NCBI GenBank assembly: GCA_030148625.1
Contig: JASBTC010000374.1
Location: 1-59,759 of the forward strand
Source: Sphingobium sp.
Lineage (GTDB): Bacteria > Pseudomonadota > Alphaproteobacteria > Sphingomonadales > Sphingomonadaceae
Length of the DNA: 59,759 nucleotides
Reading direction: 5' to 3'
Shown: positions 50,593-58,922 of the stretch, one piece after another
How the letters are laid out: each line of letters opens with the position of its first letter
Position numbering within the stretch: the first letter of the stretch is position 1
Notes under the pieces: model-generated
What the model was told of the DNA's origin: nothing
Databases searched by the model: none
What the model saw: only the letters and a program-made list of their open reading frames with translations
Position numbers and translations under genes: made by a program

Positions 50593-51486
50593 TCAGAGGA
50601 AATGGTCGAGTGCCGCGAGCAGCGCTTCGGGCGCCTCTTCCTGCGGACTATGCCCGCAATCGATCGGGCCGCCGGTGACGTCGGCCGCCTTGTCGTGCCA
50701 TGTCGCCAGCACATCGAACAAGGCGCCGACCGTCCCTTGCGCACCCCATAAAGCCTGGAGCGGCACGGCGATGCGTGCATCGGCGTCGGCGGCATCGTGA
50801 TCGAGATCGATCCCGGCGGCGGCGCGATAATCCTCGCAGATCGCATGGCGCGTGGCCGGATCGCTATAGCAGCGGCGATATTCCGCAAGCACGCGCGGGT
50901 CCATCGCCCCCTCCACCTTGATCTGCGCGGCGATGTGCCGATCGAGGAAATAATCGGGATCGGCGCCGATCATCCGTTCGGGCAGATCGAAGGGCTGGAT
51001 GAGGAAGAACCACCAGAAATAGCGCGTCGCGAATGCCTTGTCGGTGAGCGCATACATGGTGGCGGTCGGCGCGATATCGATCACCGTGACCCGGCTCACA
51101 CAATCGGGATGATCGAGCACCAGCCGGTGGGCGACGCGGGCGCCGCGATCATGCCCGACCAGGGCGAAGCAATCGAAGCCCAGCGCCCGCATCACCGCCA
51201 CCTGGTCCGCCGCCATCGCACGCTTCGAATAATTGACATGGCCATCGCCGCCGGCCGGCTTGGCGCTGTCGCCATAGCCGCGCAGGTCGGTCGCGATCAC
51301 CGTGAAACGGCTCGACAAGGCCGGCGCCACTTTATGCCAAGTCAGATGCGTCTGGGGATGGCCGTGCAGCAGCAGCAAGGGCGGCCCCGAACCGCCGACC
51401 GCGGTACGGATCGTCACGCCGTCCGCATCGACATCGTACCAGCGAAAGCCGGGAAGGATTTCGGGATGTCCGGCCACTGTCTTCAT
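50593..51486 (-). CDS. Alpha/beta hydrolase, haloacetate-dehalogenase-like
   Basis: A 297-residue hydrolase of the fluoroacetate/haloacetate dehalogenase subfamily. Oxyanion HGHPQTH at 41-47. The nucleophile is Asp113 in GHDRGARVAHR, with R114 and R117, which bind the carboxylate in that family. The catalytic His is in CGHSPQEEAP. The segment Y-F-W158-W159-F-F matches the family's YxHW halide pocket, but Trp replaces the His. So it may not defluorinate; epoxide or ester hydrolysis is possible. The ATG overlaps the leuD stop (ATGA). Confidence 0.88.
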   Translation of the reverse strand: MKTVAGHPEILPGFRWYDVDADGVTIRTAVGGSGPPLLLLHGHPQTHLTWHKVAPALSSRFTVIATDLRGYGDSAKPAGGDGHVNYSKRAMAADQVAVMRALGFDCFALVGHDRGARVAHRLVLDHPDCVSRVTVIDIAPTATMYALTDKAFATRYFWWFFLIQPFDLPERMIGADPDYFLDRHIAAQIKVEGAMDPRVLAEYRRCYSDPATRHAICEDYRAAAGIDLDHDAADADARIAVPLQALWGAQGTVGALFDVLATWHDKAADVTGGPIDCGHSPQEEAPEALLAALDHFL

Positions 51487-52100
51487 GCGGATCTGTCCTC
51501 GACGAGCCATGGACGCGCGCCGAGATAGGTGCGCTCGAAGGATCGTATCGCATCGGCATGGGTCAGGGTTTCGCCGATCGGGTCAAGCCCCAGCAGCAGC
51601 ATGCGCCGCACGCCCGGATCGATCGTGAAAGCGATGGTCTCTCCGGATGCCCGGATGGTCTGGGCCTCCAGGTCGATCGTCATCGCTTCGGGCCGGTCGC
51701 CGACGCGGTGGACGAGATCATGATGCACGTCGCCGTCCAGCGAGACGAGCAGCAGCCCGTTGTTCGCGGCATTGTCCGCAAAGATGCCGGCGAAGCTCGT
51801 GCCGATAATGGCCCGGATGCCGAACTGGAGCAGCCCCCACACCGCGTGCTCGCGCGACGAGCCGCAACCGAAATTGGGGCCAACGACCAGGATGCGCGTG
51901 CCGGCCGCTTCGGGCCGGTTGAGCACGAAACCGGATCGCGGCACGCCCGCCGCATCGAAGCGCAGATCGTGAAACACCCCCCGCGCCAGACCGTCGCGAT
52001 CGATCCCTTTCAGGAAGATCTTGGGCATGATCACGTCGGTATCGATATTGGCGGCCGGCAGGGCGACGGCGAGCCCGTCGAGACGATCGAAGACCTGCAT
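51483..52100 (-). CDS. leuD: 3-isopropylmalate dehydratase small subunit-like
   Basis: Small (swivel) subunit of an aconitase-superfamily hydro-lyase, 205 residues. N-terminus LPAANIDTDVIMPKIFL; core GPNFGCGSSREHAVWGL, which is the signature; then IIGTSFAGIFADNAANNGLL. The ATG at 52100 overlaps the leuC stop; a longer frame adds 71 unsupported residues. The length fits LeuD. It could be true LeuD or a paralogue for a substituted malate; no leuB is next to it. Confidence 0.92.
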   Translation of the reverse strand: MQVFDRLDGLAVALPAANIDTDVIMPKIFLKGIDRDGLARGVFHDLRFDAAGVPRSGFVLNRPEAAGTRILVVGPNFGCGSSREHAVWGLLQFGIRAIIGTSFAGIFADNAANNGLLLVSLDGDVHHDLVHRVGDRPEAMTIDLEAQTIRASGETIAFTIDPGVRRMLLLGLDPIGETLTHADAIRSFERTYLGARPWLVEDRSA

Positions 52101-53536
52101 CACCGATCCTCCAGCAGGGGCAATGACCGGACATCGGCCAACCTTCCCGAAACCGCGGCGGCGGCAACCATTGCCGGGCTCATCAGATGCGTCCACCCAC
52201 CACTGCCCTGGCGCCCTTCGAAATTGCGGTTGGTGCTGGATGCGCAGCGCTCGCCGGGCGCGAGCACATCGTCGTTCATCGCCAGGCACATCGAGCATCC
52301 CGATTGCCGCCATTCGAATCCCGCAGCGATGAAGATCCGATCGAGCCCCTCGGCCTCCGCCTCACGCCGGACAATGCTGCTGCCCGGCGACACCATGGCG
52401 CGCACGCCCGGCGCCACGCGGCGCCCGACCAGCACCCGCGCGGCATCGCGCAGATCGGTCAGCCGCGCATTGGTGCACGATCCGATAAAGGCGCGGTCGA
52501 TCGTCACCTCGGCCAGCGGCATATCGGGGCGCAGCCCCATATAGGCGATGGCCCGCTCCGCATCGCGCCGCCGATCGTCGGGCAATGTCGCGGGATCGGG
52601 AACGCGATCGACGATCGCGGCCGATTGATCGGGGCTGGTCCCCCAGCTGACCATCGGCGGTATCCGGCCGGCGTCGATCGCGACCTCACGATCGAACGCC
52701 GCGCCGGGATCGCTCCGCAGATCCGCCCAGGACCGGATCGCCTGGGCCAGAAGCGCCGGCGCCGGCGCGCGCGGCCGCCCGGCGATATAGTCGAAGACCT
52801 TCCGGTCGGGCCGGATCAGCGCGACGCGCGCACCGCATTCGACCGCCATGTTGCAGATCGTCATCCGCCCCTCGACACCGATCGCGTCGATGGTGCTTCC
52901 CGCGAATTCCAGCGCATGCCCGGCCGCGCCGTCGGCCCCGATATGACGGATCACCGCCATCACCACATCCTTTGCGGTGACCCCGACCGGCAATGCGCCA
53001 TCGATCGTGATCCGCATCGTCTTCAACCGGTGATGGACGAGGCACTGGGTCGCCAGCAGATGCTCGATATCCGACGTGCCGATGCCGAAACCCACCGCGC
53101 CGAACGCGCCATAGGTGGTGGTATGGCTGTCGCCCGCCGCGATCACCAGGCCGGGCAGAACCCAGCCCAGATCGGGCAATACGACATGTTCGATGCCCTG
53201 GCTGGGATGCAGCACGTCATACATCTCGACGCCGAAATCGCGGCCGTTCTGCGCGAAATATTCGATCTGGCGGCGGGCACCCGGATCGTCGCTGCTCCCG
53301 GTCCGATCAGGCGCGGTCGAATTGACGTGATCGACGACGCCCAGCGCCGCGGCGGGGCGCCACAGCGTCCGTCCCGCCGCACGCAGACCGCTGAAAGCCT
53401 GCGGGCTGGTATATTCGTTGAGGACCGTGCGATCGACATAGAGCAGCAGCGCTTCGCCCGGCCCGGTCACGTCATTGAGCGACCGGACCCTGTGATGATC
53501 GATGATCTTGTCGTACAGCGTTCGCGCGGGCGCCAT
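52100..53536 (-). CDS. leuC: 3-isopropylmalate dehydratase large subunit-like
   Basis: Large subunit of 478 residues with the [4Fe-4S] cluster. Marks: TLYDKIIDHH at the start, AGDSHTTTYGAFGAVGFGIGTSDIEHLLATQ, GSCTNARLTDL (first Cys) and SGCSMCLAMN (other two Cys). Normally it converts 2- to 3-isopropylmalate for leucine. Here it is divergent from a LysR gene and coupled to a hydrolase, not to leuB or leuA, so a catabolic role on an alkyl-malate is possible. GGAGAAGG precedes the ATG at 53536. Confidence 0.92.
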   Translation of the reverse strand: MAPARTLYDKIIDHHRVRSLNDVTGPGEALLLYVDRTVLNEYTSPQAFSGLRAAGRTLWRPAAALGVVDHVNSTAPDRTGSSDDPGARRQIEYFAQNGRDFGVEMYDVLHPSQGIEHVVLPDLGWVLPGLVIAAGDSHTTTYGAFGAVGFGIGTSDIEHLLATQCLVHHRLKTMRITIDGALPVGVTAKDVVMAVIRHIGADGAAGHALEFAGSTIDAIGVEGRMTICNMAVECGARVALIRPDRKVFDYIAGRPRAPAPALLAQAIRSWADLRSDPGAAFDREVAIDAGRIPPMVSWGTSPDQSAAIVDRVPDPATLPDDRRRDAERAIAYMGLRPDMPLAEVTIDRAFIGSCTNARLTDLRDAARVLVGRRVAPGVRAMVSPGSSIVRREAEAEGLDRIFIAAGFEWRQSGCSMCLAMNDDVLAPGERCASSTNRNFEGRQGSGGWTHLMSPAMVAAAAVSGRLADVRSLPLLEDR

Positions 53537-53613
53537 GCCGGTCCTTCTCCCAGGGCGTGTCGGGACGAGCGGACTAGCCCGGCGCAAAGCGATGCGGCCA
53601 ATGCTGCATTTCT

Positions 53614-53623
53614 ATCAATTGAT
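53614..53623. promoter_or_regulatory. Palindrome in leuC-LysR divergent promoter
   Basis: ATCAATTGAT, a perfect 10-base palindrome inside the 102-base gap between leuC and the LysR gene, 16 bases before the LysR ATG. AT-rich and centrally symmetric, as in LysR-type operators. Binding inferred. Confidence 0.4.
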
Positions 53624-53638
53624 GCGGGAAAGCGGCCG

Positions 53639-54580
53639 ATGGATCTGGTGTGGCTCGAAGATTTCCTGAAGCTGGCGGAGGAAGGCAATTTCTCCCGTGC
53701 GGCGGAAGCACGCAATCTGAGCCAACCGGCGTTCAGCCGCCGGATCCGCATGCTCGAGGAATGGGTGGGCGCGACGCTCGTCGATCGCGACACCCATCGC
53801 ATCGCGCTGACCGAAGCGGGCCTGGCGTTCAAGACGGTGGCCGAGGAAGTCGCCCGGCGCCTGTCGCTCGGTCGCGATCAGGCGCGCGAGATCGGCGGGG
53901 CACGCACCAGCGAACTCCGCTTCGCCGCGACCCACGCCCTGTCGGTCACGTTCTTCCCGCCATGGCTGAGGGGGTTGGAGGGTGAGCGCGACCTGGGCAC
54001 GGTGACGCTGATCGCCGATCACATGGTCGCCTGCGAACGCTATATGCTCGAAGGGCGCGCCGATTTCCTGCTGTGCCACGCACATCCGGCCGCCGGACAC
54101 CGGCTCGAACCCAGCGGATTCGTCTCGATCCATCTGGGGGAGGACATGCTGCTGCCCGTCTCCGCCGTGAATGCGGACGGGTCGCCGGTGCATCGCCTGC
54201 CCGGCGATCCGTCCGAACCGGTGCCCTATCTGGAATTCGAGGAGCGATCGGGCATGGGGCGCATCCTGGAAGCCGCCAAGGTCATCACGCGCGGCGCGCC
54301 GGGATTGCGCCCGGTCTTCCGCTCGCATCTCGCCAATGCGCTGCTCAGCATGGCGCGCGACGGGCGCGGCATCGCATGGGCGCCGCTCAGCCTGGCCAAG
54401 GCCGATCTCGATTCGGGCCGGATCGCCCCGGCCGGCGATGAAAGCTGGCATGTTCCGATCGAGATTCGGCTCTTCCGGCCTCGGGCACGCCGCAACGCGG
54501 CGGTCGAAAGTTTCTGGGAGATGTTGCGCAAGGCGCCCCAGGCTTCGAAGGTTGCCGACACGACCGGTCCTAAGGCTTGA
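53639..54580 (+). CDS. LysR-family transcriptional regulator
   Basis: A 313-residue LysR regulator. HTH at the N-terminus (WLEDFLKLAEEGNFSRAAEARNLSQPAFSRRIRMLEEWVG), then effector domain from about residue 90 (ELRFAATHALSVTFFPPWLRGL). The WLEDFL start resembles the YjiE/HypT group. GGGAAAG lies seven bases before the ATG. Divergent from leuC-leuD-hydrolase and likely to control it. It converges with the following membrane-protein gene, their 3' ends overlapping by about 11 bases. Confidence 0.92.
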   Translation: MDLVWLEDFLKLAEEGNFSRAAEARNLSQPAFSRRIRMLEEWVGATLVDRDTHRIALTEAGLAFKTVAEEVARRLSLGRDQAREIGGARTSELRFAATHALSVTFFPPWLRGLEGERDLGTVTLIADHMVACERYMLEGRADFLLCHAHPAAGHRLEPSGFVSIHLGEDMLLPVSAVNADGSPVHRLPGDPSEPVPYLEFEERSGMGRILEAAKVITRGAPGLRPVFRSHLANALLSMARDGRGIAWAPLSLAKADLDSGRIAPAGDESWHVPIEIRLFRPRARRNAAVESFWEMLRKAPQASKVADTTGPKA

Positions 54581-56360
54581 TCCGCCAGAGCTTGAACGGC
54601 GATTTCGCCGGCAACGGCACGGGTTCCAGCCAGGCGGGAACGATCCCGCGTTCCAGCCCCGCGTAGAAGCCCTTGGGCGCCTTGGAACGATAGACCGTCG
54701 CCTCGGCGAAATTGGGGCAGATCAGCAGCAAGGTCGCGCCATATTTGCGCGCGATCTGCCGTGCGTCGGCATCATTGCCCTTGAAGGCGCGATGGACATC
54801 GAGGATCTGCATGCCGTTGCGGTGATAGGGGCCGGCGATCGCATCATGGTGCGTCAGCGTGATCAGCCGCGGGCCGAGATCGACCATCGTCAGGATCGTC
54901 GCGTGCGGCACGCGGTTCAGCGGCGCCATGGCCGGGATCGTCGTGCACGACGCCCCGGCCTTGCGCACGGCCGCATAGACCGGCTTGTCCGGCGCCTTCG
55001 GCACCAGACGGATCGCGAGCGGCACCAGCAACCCCGATGCGGCGAGCAGCACCACGGTCGCGCCGATAACGCGGATCACGATGTTGCTGCTCTCCCGAAG
55101 CTGCGGGACGATCGTCCAGATCAGATAGACCGCCGCCGGGACCGCGAGAAGCTGCGCGGCGGCGGCGGCGCGGATCTGGAAAAAGAGCAATGCGAAGCCG
55201 CAGGTCGACAGCAATGCGATCGATCCCCAAGTGGCTAAGCGATCGCGATCGCCCATGTAGCGCGCATTGAGCAGCGCGATGAGGCTGCCGATCAGGCCGA
55301 CCGCGGGCAAGGTGATCATGATCGCCGCCGTGCGCCATTCCTGAACGGTGATCGGGCGCGCCTCGCGGATATTGTCGAGCCAGTCGTGCTGCAATTCGTC
55401 GGAAACGCCCTCTGGCCGGCCGAGACATTGCGGCCAGACCAACGCCATGAAGCCGCCGAGCAGCAGCGCGGCGACGATCGCCGCCGCAAGCCGCGCCACC
55501 GGGCCGCGCAACGGCAGCCGGCCGAGCAGGAACAGCAGCCCGCCGGCCAGCACCATCGTCGACATCCAGGGCGGCGACAGCACGTCGCAGACCGGCCGCC
55601 AATTGTCGTTCGAGGCGAAGACCGCAAAGCCCAGCGCGCACCCGCCGGCAAGCGCGATCCCATAGGTCTGCAACCGCTGCGCCTGCGCCGCGTCGAGCAC
55701 CCAGCGCAGCACGATCGCGATACCGGCAAGTGCCAGATAAGGCATCATCTCGAAGCCGATGACGAGCGACAGCGCGCTTGCCACACCCACCGTCGCACCG
55801 CCGCGCCGGCCCTGAGGATCGGCGAGTCCCGCGACGATGAGTGCGACCATGGCAAGCTGCCAGCCATGATGATCGATCCGCGCCGGCGTGAACATGCTCA
55901 GCGTCGCGGCGGCGCCCAGCAGGACGAAGGCGGCGGCCAGGAAGCTCCACGGCGCGATCAACCGGCGGACCGCGAGACCCAGGCTGATCAGCACGACATA
56001 GAGCGGCAGGATCGGCGCGATCGCGATCGCGGCACGCTCGGCGATCGCGGTACCGAACAGCGGTTTCACCGCCAGGATGATCGCCGCGATCGGCAGGTCG
56101 ACGAGCCGCGACCAATGGATGTTGAAACCCTGGGGCGGGCTCAATCGATATTGGCGGAGATCGTACCAGCCCTGCCCGTTCAGCCAGGCGCGGACCTCCA
56201 TCATCCGCATATTGTCGTCGGTATCGCCGAGCGCGAACCAGTGGACCCGGCCCCAATACCAGAAGAGCAGGCCGGCGGCGAAGATCAGCCAGATGAAAAG
56301 CGTCGCGAGGCGCCAGCGATCGCTGTGCCAGACCTGGCGGGCCGCATCATTCGTCGTCAT
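54570..56360 (-). CDS. Polytopic membrane protein, GT-C-like
   Basis: A 596-residue protein with a cytoplasmic N-terminus and at least ten membrane helices. The first periplasmic loop holds ALGDTDDNMRMMEVRAWLNGQGWYD, an Asp-rich D-T-D-D motif like the catalytic loop of GT-C transferases (STT3, PMT, ArnT), and NIHWSRLVDLP. The C-terminal 130 residues are soluble. It probably transfers a sugar from a polyprenyl-phosphate donor. Divergent from the methyltransferase gene; family assignment is by architecture only. Confidence 0.75.
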   Translation of the reverse strand: MTTNDAARQVWHSDRWRLATLFIWLIFAAGLLFWYWGRVHWFALGDTDDNMRMMEVRAWLNGQGWYDLRQYRLSPPQGFNIHWSRLVDLPIAAIILAVKPLFGTAIAERAAIAIAPILPLYVVLISLGLAVRRLIAPWSFLAAAFVLLGAAATLSMFTPARIDHHGWQLAMVALIVAGLADPQGRRGGATVGVASALSLVIGFEMMPYLALAGIAIVLRWVLDAAQAQRLQTYGIALAGGCALGFAVFASNDNWRPVCDVLSPPWMSTMVLAGGLLFLLGRLPLRGPVARLAAAIVAALLLGGFMALVWPQCLGRPEGVSDELQHDWLDNIREARPITVQEWRTAAIMITLPAVGLIGSLIALLNARYMGDRDRLATWGSIALLSTCGFALLFFQIRAAAAAQLLAVPAAVYLIWTIVPQLRESSNIVIRVIGATVVLLAASGLLVPLAIRLVPKAPDKPVYAAVRKAGASCTTIPAMAPLNRVPHATILTMVDLGPRLITLTHHDAIAGPYHRNGMQILDVHRAFKGNDADARQIARKYGATLLLICPNFAEATVYRSKAPKGFYAGLERGIVPAWLEPVPLPAKSPFKLWRIKP

Positions 56361-56404
56361 TGTTCACCGCTTGTTTGCCCGCGCTTTTGCTTAGGAGGTG
56401 TCCA

Positions 56405-56448
56405 CGGTTCCCGCAACGGTCTCCGAGCGACAACCATTGCGGGAACCG
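56405..56448. repeat. 12-bp perfect inverted repeat in divergent promoter
   Basis: CGGTTCCCGCAA (56405-56416) and TTGCGGGAACCG (56437-56448) around a 20-base loop, between the GT-C-like gene and the methyltransferase gene. Could be a divergent operator or a leader hairpin for either transcript. The rest of the 56361-56529 gap shows no gene. Confidence 0.5.
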
Positions 56449-56529
56449 AGGACAAACCCTATGGCGTCGCCGCGAAAGGGCGGGGATGTGCCGAGACGGC
56501 GGCCCCCAAGATGGAATGAACCGGACTCG

Positions 56530-57228
56530 ATGAAGCGCGAGACAACCAACGCCATCCGCACCGTGCTCGAGGAGGTGATCCCACCCTTCATCCGCGATTC
56601 CACTGCCATGCGCTGGCTGTTCCGTCGCCATTGGGGATCGCTGGTCGACGATATCGAGCGCTTTCGCGAGCGCATCCCCTTCGTCACGGCGGACGAATAT
56701 CGCGAGATCTACGAACGCCTGCCGCGCGTGCAGCACGAGACCGACAACAGCGCGGCGTGCCTCGAGCGTATCCTGGGCGAGATCGCCGGCACTACGATAC
56801 TCGATGTCGGCTGCGGCACCGGCTATCTTACCGACTGGATCAAGCATCGCCGGCCGGAACTCGACATCACCGGCACCGATTTCATCATCGAAGAGGGTAC
56901 GCGCACGCGTCATCCCGATATCAGCTTCGTCGAAGGGCCGATCGAAGCATTGCCTTTCGCCGACAAGAGCTTCGACACGGTGATCTGCACCCATGTGCTC
57001 GAACATATCCTCGATTTCCGCCAGGCGCTCACCGAGCTGCGTCGCGTCACGCGCGGAACGCTGATCCTGGTGGTGCCGCAGGAGCGCGAATATCGCTTCA
57101 CCTTCAACCCGCATCTCCACTTCTTCCCCTATCCGCACAGCTTCCTGAGATGGTTGTCGCCAATTCCGAAGGATCATGTGATCGACAGCGTCGGACGCGA
57201 CATCTTCTATCGCGAGCGGATCGCCTGA
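56530..57228 (+). CDS. Class I SAM-dependent methyltransferase
   Basis: A 232-residue Rossmann methyltransferase. SAM site ILDVGCGTGYLTDW, acidic end of strand 2 in ITGTDF, and FDTVICTHVLEHI, typical of UbiE/type 11 enzymes. N-terminal 75 residues are a lid. The start MKRETTN (ATG 56530) is the best guess; a longer frame begins at 56398 within the inverted repeat and is unlikely. It sits with membrane glycosyltransferase genes, so the target may be a lipid-linked sugar. Not proven. Confidence 0.88.
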   Translation: MKRETTNAIRTVLEEVIPPFIRDSTAMRWLFRRHWGSLVDDIERFRERIPFVTADEYREIYERLPRVQHETDNSAACLERILGEIAGTTILDVGCGTGYLTDWIKHRRPELDITGTDFIIEEGTRTRHPDISFVEGPIEALPFADKSFDTVICTHVLEHILDFRQALTELRRVTRGTLILVVPQEREYRFTFNPHLHFFPYPHSFLRWLSPIPKDHVIDSVGRDIFYRERIA

Positions 57229-57248
57229 CCCATGGCACCTGACGCGTA

Positions 57249-58463
57249 ATGGAGGCGTTGCGGCTGCAATGGCCGAAGCTCAAGCGCCTGTTGATGGCGT
57301 TCGGGCTGTTCGGTCTGGTGATCTGGCCTGCGACCGGATGGTTCGGCTATGATCTGCTTTCAGGCGAGCTGGAGCGCTTCCGGCAGCTTCCCGGGCTTCA
57401 CGTCTCACCCTCTGCCATTGTCGGACGCGATTTCGTCAATATCTGGCATGGCGGGCACGAAGCGCTGAACGGCGCCGAAGGCATTTACGACCGGGCCGAA
57501 TATCGCCGCACATTGCGCGCGGCCGCCGACGTCTACGGCATCTACGCATTCTCCTATCCGCCACACATGCTGATGCTGTCGGTGCCGTTCGGCTTTCCGC
57601 CCTATCTCTGGTCGCTCGCTTTATGGCTGATCGGAACCTTCGCATTGTTCACCTGCGCCGCACGGCCCTGGCTGAAACAGGCCGGACTGCCGCTCTGGTC
57701 GGTGCTGCTGCTGCCCGGTGCCGTGGTCAACCTGTGGGCGGGGCATTTCGGTTATCTGATCGGCGGTCTCGCGCTTTACGGCTGGTGGCATGCTGGTCGC
57801 CGGCCCGGCCTGTCGGGCCTGAGTTTCGCGCTGATGAGCGTCAAACCCCATATGGGCGTGCTGGTGCCACTGATCCTGGCGGCAAAGCGGGAATGGTCGA
57901 CGATCGCCTGGGCGACGCTCGGCACGCTCGCGCTGGTGCTCACATCGACGCTCGCCTTCGGCGTCGATGCCTGGACGACCTGGCTGACGTCGACGCTCAG
58001 CTTCCAGGTGGGGCTGATCGACCCCGGCGCACAACGCGAATATTATTTCATGATGCCCACGGTCGCCCGGATGCTGCTGACGATCGATCGTGAAGGGCCG
58101 GTGCTGCTGGGCCAGATCCTTTTCGGGCTGACGACGCTGGCATTGCTGATCTGGGCCGAACGGCGGCATGCCACGCTCAACGATATCGGCCTGCTCTCGG
58201 TCGCCGCCACGCCGCTCATCCTGCCCTATCTGTTCAACTACGACCTGGTCGCGCTCTCGCTCGCGGCCCTGGTCTGGGCGGCGCGCTCACCCGCGCGCTG
58301 GTGGTCGCCCGAGCGGCTGGCCTATGGCGCGGCGTTCGTGACGCCACTCGCCCAGGTGCCGCTGGCGCGCGAGGGCTTTTGGCTGTCGCCCGTCGCGATC
58401 CTGGCCGCGCTTGCCTTTGCCGCATGGCGTTCGGGCCGCGACTGGGCGGAGCATCCGGAATGA
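57249..58463 (+). CDS. GT87-like membrane glycosyltransferase (DUF2029)
   Basis: A 404-residue polytopic membrane protein with about nine helices. DFVNIWHGGHEALNGAEGIYD in the first outer loop, then YAFSYPPHMLMLSVPFGFPPY, and KPHMGVLVPLIL match DUF2029/GT87 proteins, polyprenyl-phosphomannose-dependent alpha-mannosyltransferases in actinobacteria. The Asp of R-D-F is the candidate catalytic residue. It overlaps the GtrA gene by ATGA. Donor and acceptor are not known here. Confidence 0.88.
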   Translation: MEALRLQWPKLKRLLMAFGLFGLVIWPATGWFGYDLLSGELERFRQLPGLHVSPSAIVGRDFVNIWHGGHEALNGAEGIYDRAEYRRTLRAAADVYGIYAFSYPPHMLMLSVPFGFPPYLWSLALWLIGTFALFTCAARPWLKQAGLPLWSVLLLPGAVVNLWAGHFGYLIGGLALYGWWHAGRRPGLSGLSFALMSVKPHMGVLVPLILAAKREWSTIAWATLGTLALVLTSTLAFGVDAWTTWLTSTLSFQVGLIDPGAQREYYFMMPTVARMLLTIDREGPVLLGQILFGLTTLALLIWAERRHATLNDIGLLSVAATPLILPYLFNYDLVALSLAALVWAARSPARWWSPERLAYGAAFVTPLAQVPLAREGFWLSPVAILAALAFAAWRSGRDWAEHPE

Positions 58464-58861
58464 TCCGCGCGCCCAAGACGATGTTCGGCCAGATCGCCGC
58501 CTATGCGGTCGGCGGCGGCGCGATCACATTGCTCCATTCGGGCGTCTATTGGCTGCTGGCCGAACCGATCCGCATCGATGCCTATCTCGCGAACACCATC
58601 GCGGCCATCGTCGCGGGTATCACCGGCTATGCGCTGCACAGCCGCTGGACCTTCGGCCACACCAACACCGCGGCGAAAGGCCTGGGCGCACCCGGCCGTT
58701 TCGTCGTCGTCTCGCTGCTGACCTATTTCCTCAACAGCTTCTGGGTCTGGCTGTTCGTTCAGAAACTGTCGCTGGGCGTCACGCTGTCCATCGTTCCGAT
58801 GATTCTCGTGACGCCCTGGTTCGGCTTTGCGCTCAACCGCTTCTGGACGTTCAGACGCTGA
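58460..58861 (+). CDS. GtrA family membrane protein
   Basis: A 133-residue protein with four membrane helices: QIAAYAVGGGAITLLHSGVYWLL, NTIAAIVAGITGYALHSRWTF, a third near LLTYFLNSFWVWLF, and a last one ending FALNRFWTFRR. The N-x-x-W-T-F repeat is the GtrA mark. GtrA proteins are thought to flip polyprenyl-linked sugars. Coupled to the GT87 gene, so it probably supplies the outer-face donor for it. Confidence 0.92.
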   Translation: MIRAPKTMFGQIAAYAVGGGAITLLHSGVYWLLAEPIRIDAYLANTIAAIVAGITGYALHSRWTFGHTNTAAKGLGAPGRFVVVSLLTYFLNSFWVWLFVQKLSLGVTLSIVPMILVTPWFGFALNRFWTFRR

Positions 58862-58878
58862 ATGTCCCTGATTTGCCG

Positions 58879-58920
58879 TGGTTCCCGAGCCGGCAGGTAA
58901 GTCCGCCTGCCTTGGAACCA
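58879..58920. terminator. Bidirectional hairpin between gtrA-like gene and argG
   Basis: Nested inverted repeats: outer TGGTTCC/GGAACCA, inner GGCAGG/CCTGCC. Lies in the 61-base gap between convergent genes, the right place for a two-way terminator. No T-run. Confidence 0.6.
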
Positions 58921-58922
58921 CT

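Noticed and set aside
52187..53638. Long N-terminal extension of the LysR gene across leuC
   Set aside because: The extension is antisense to leuC; the LysR domain starts exactly at the ATG at 53639 with a ribosome site.
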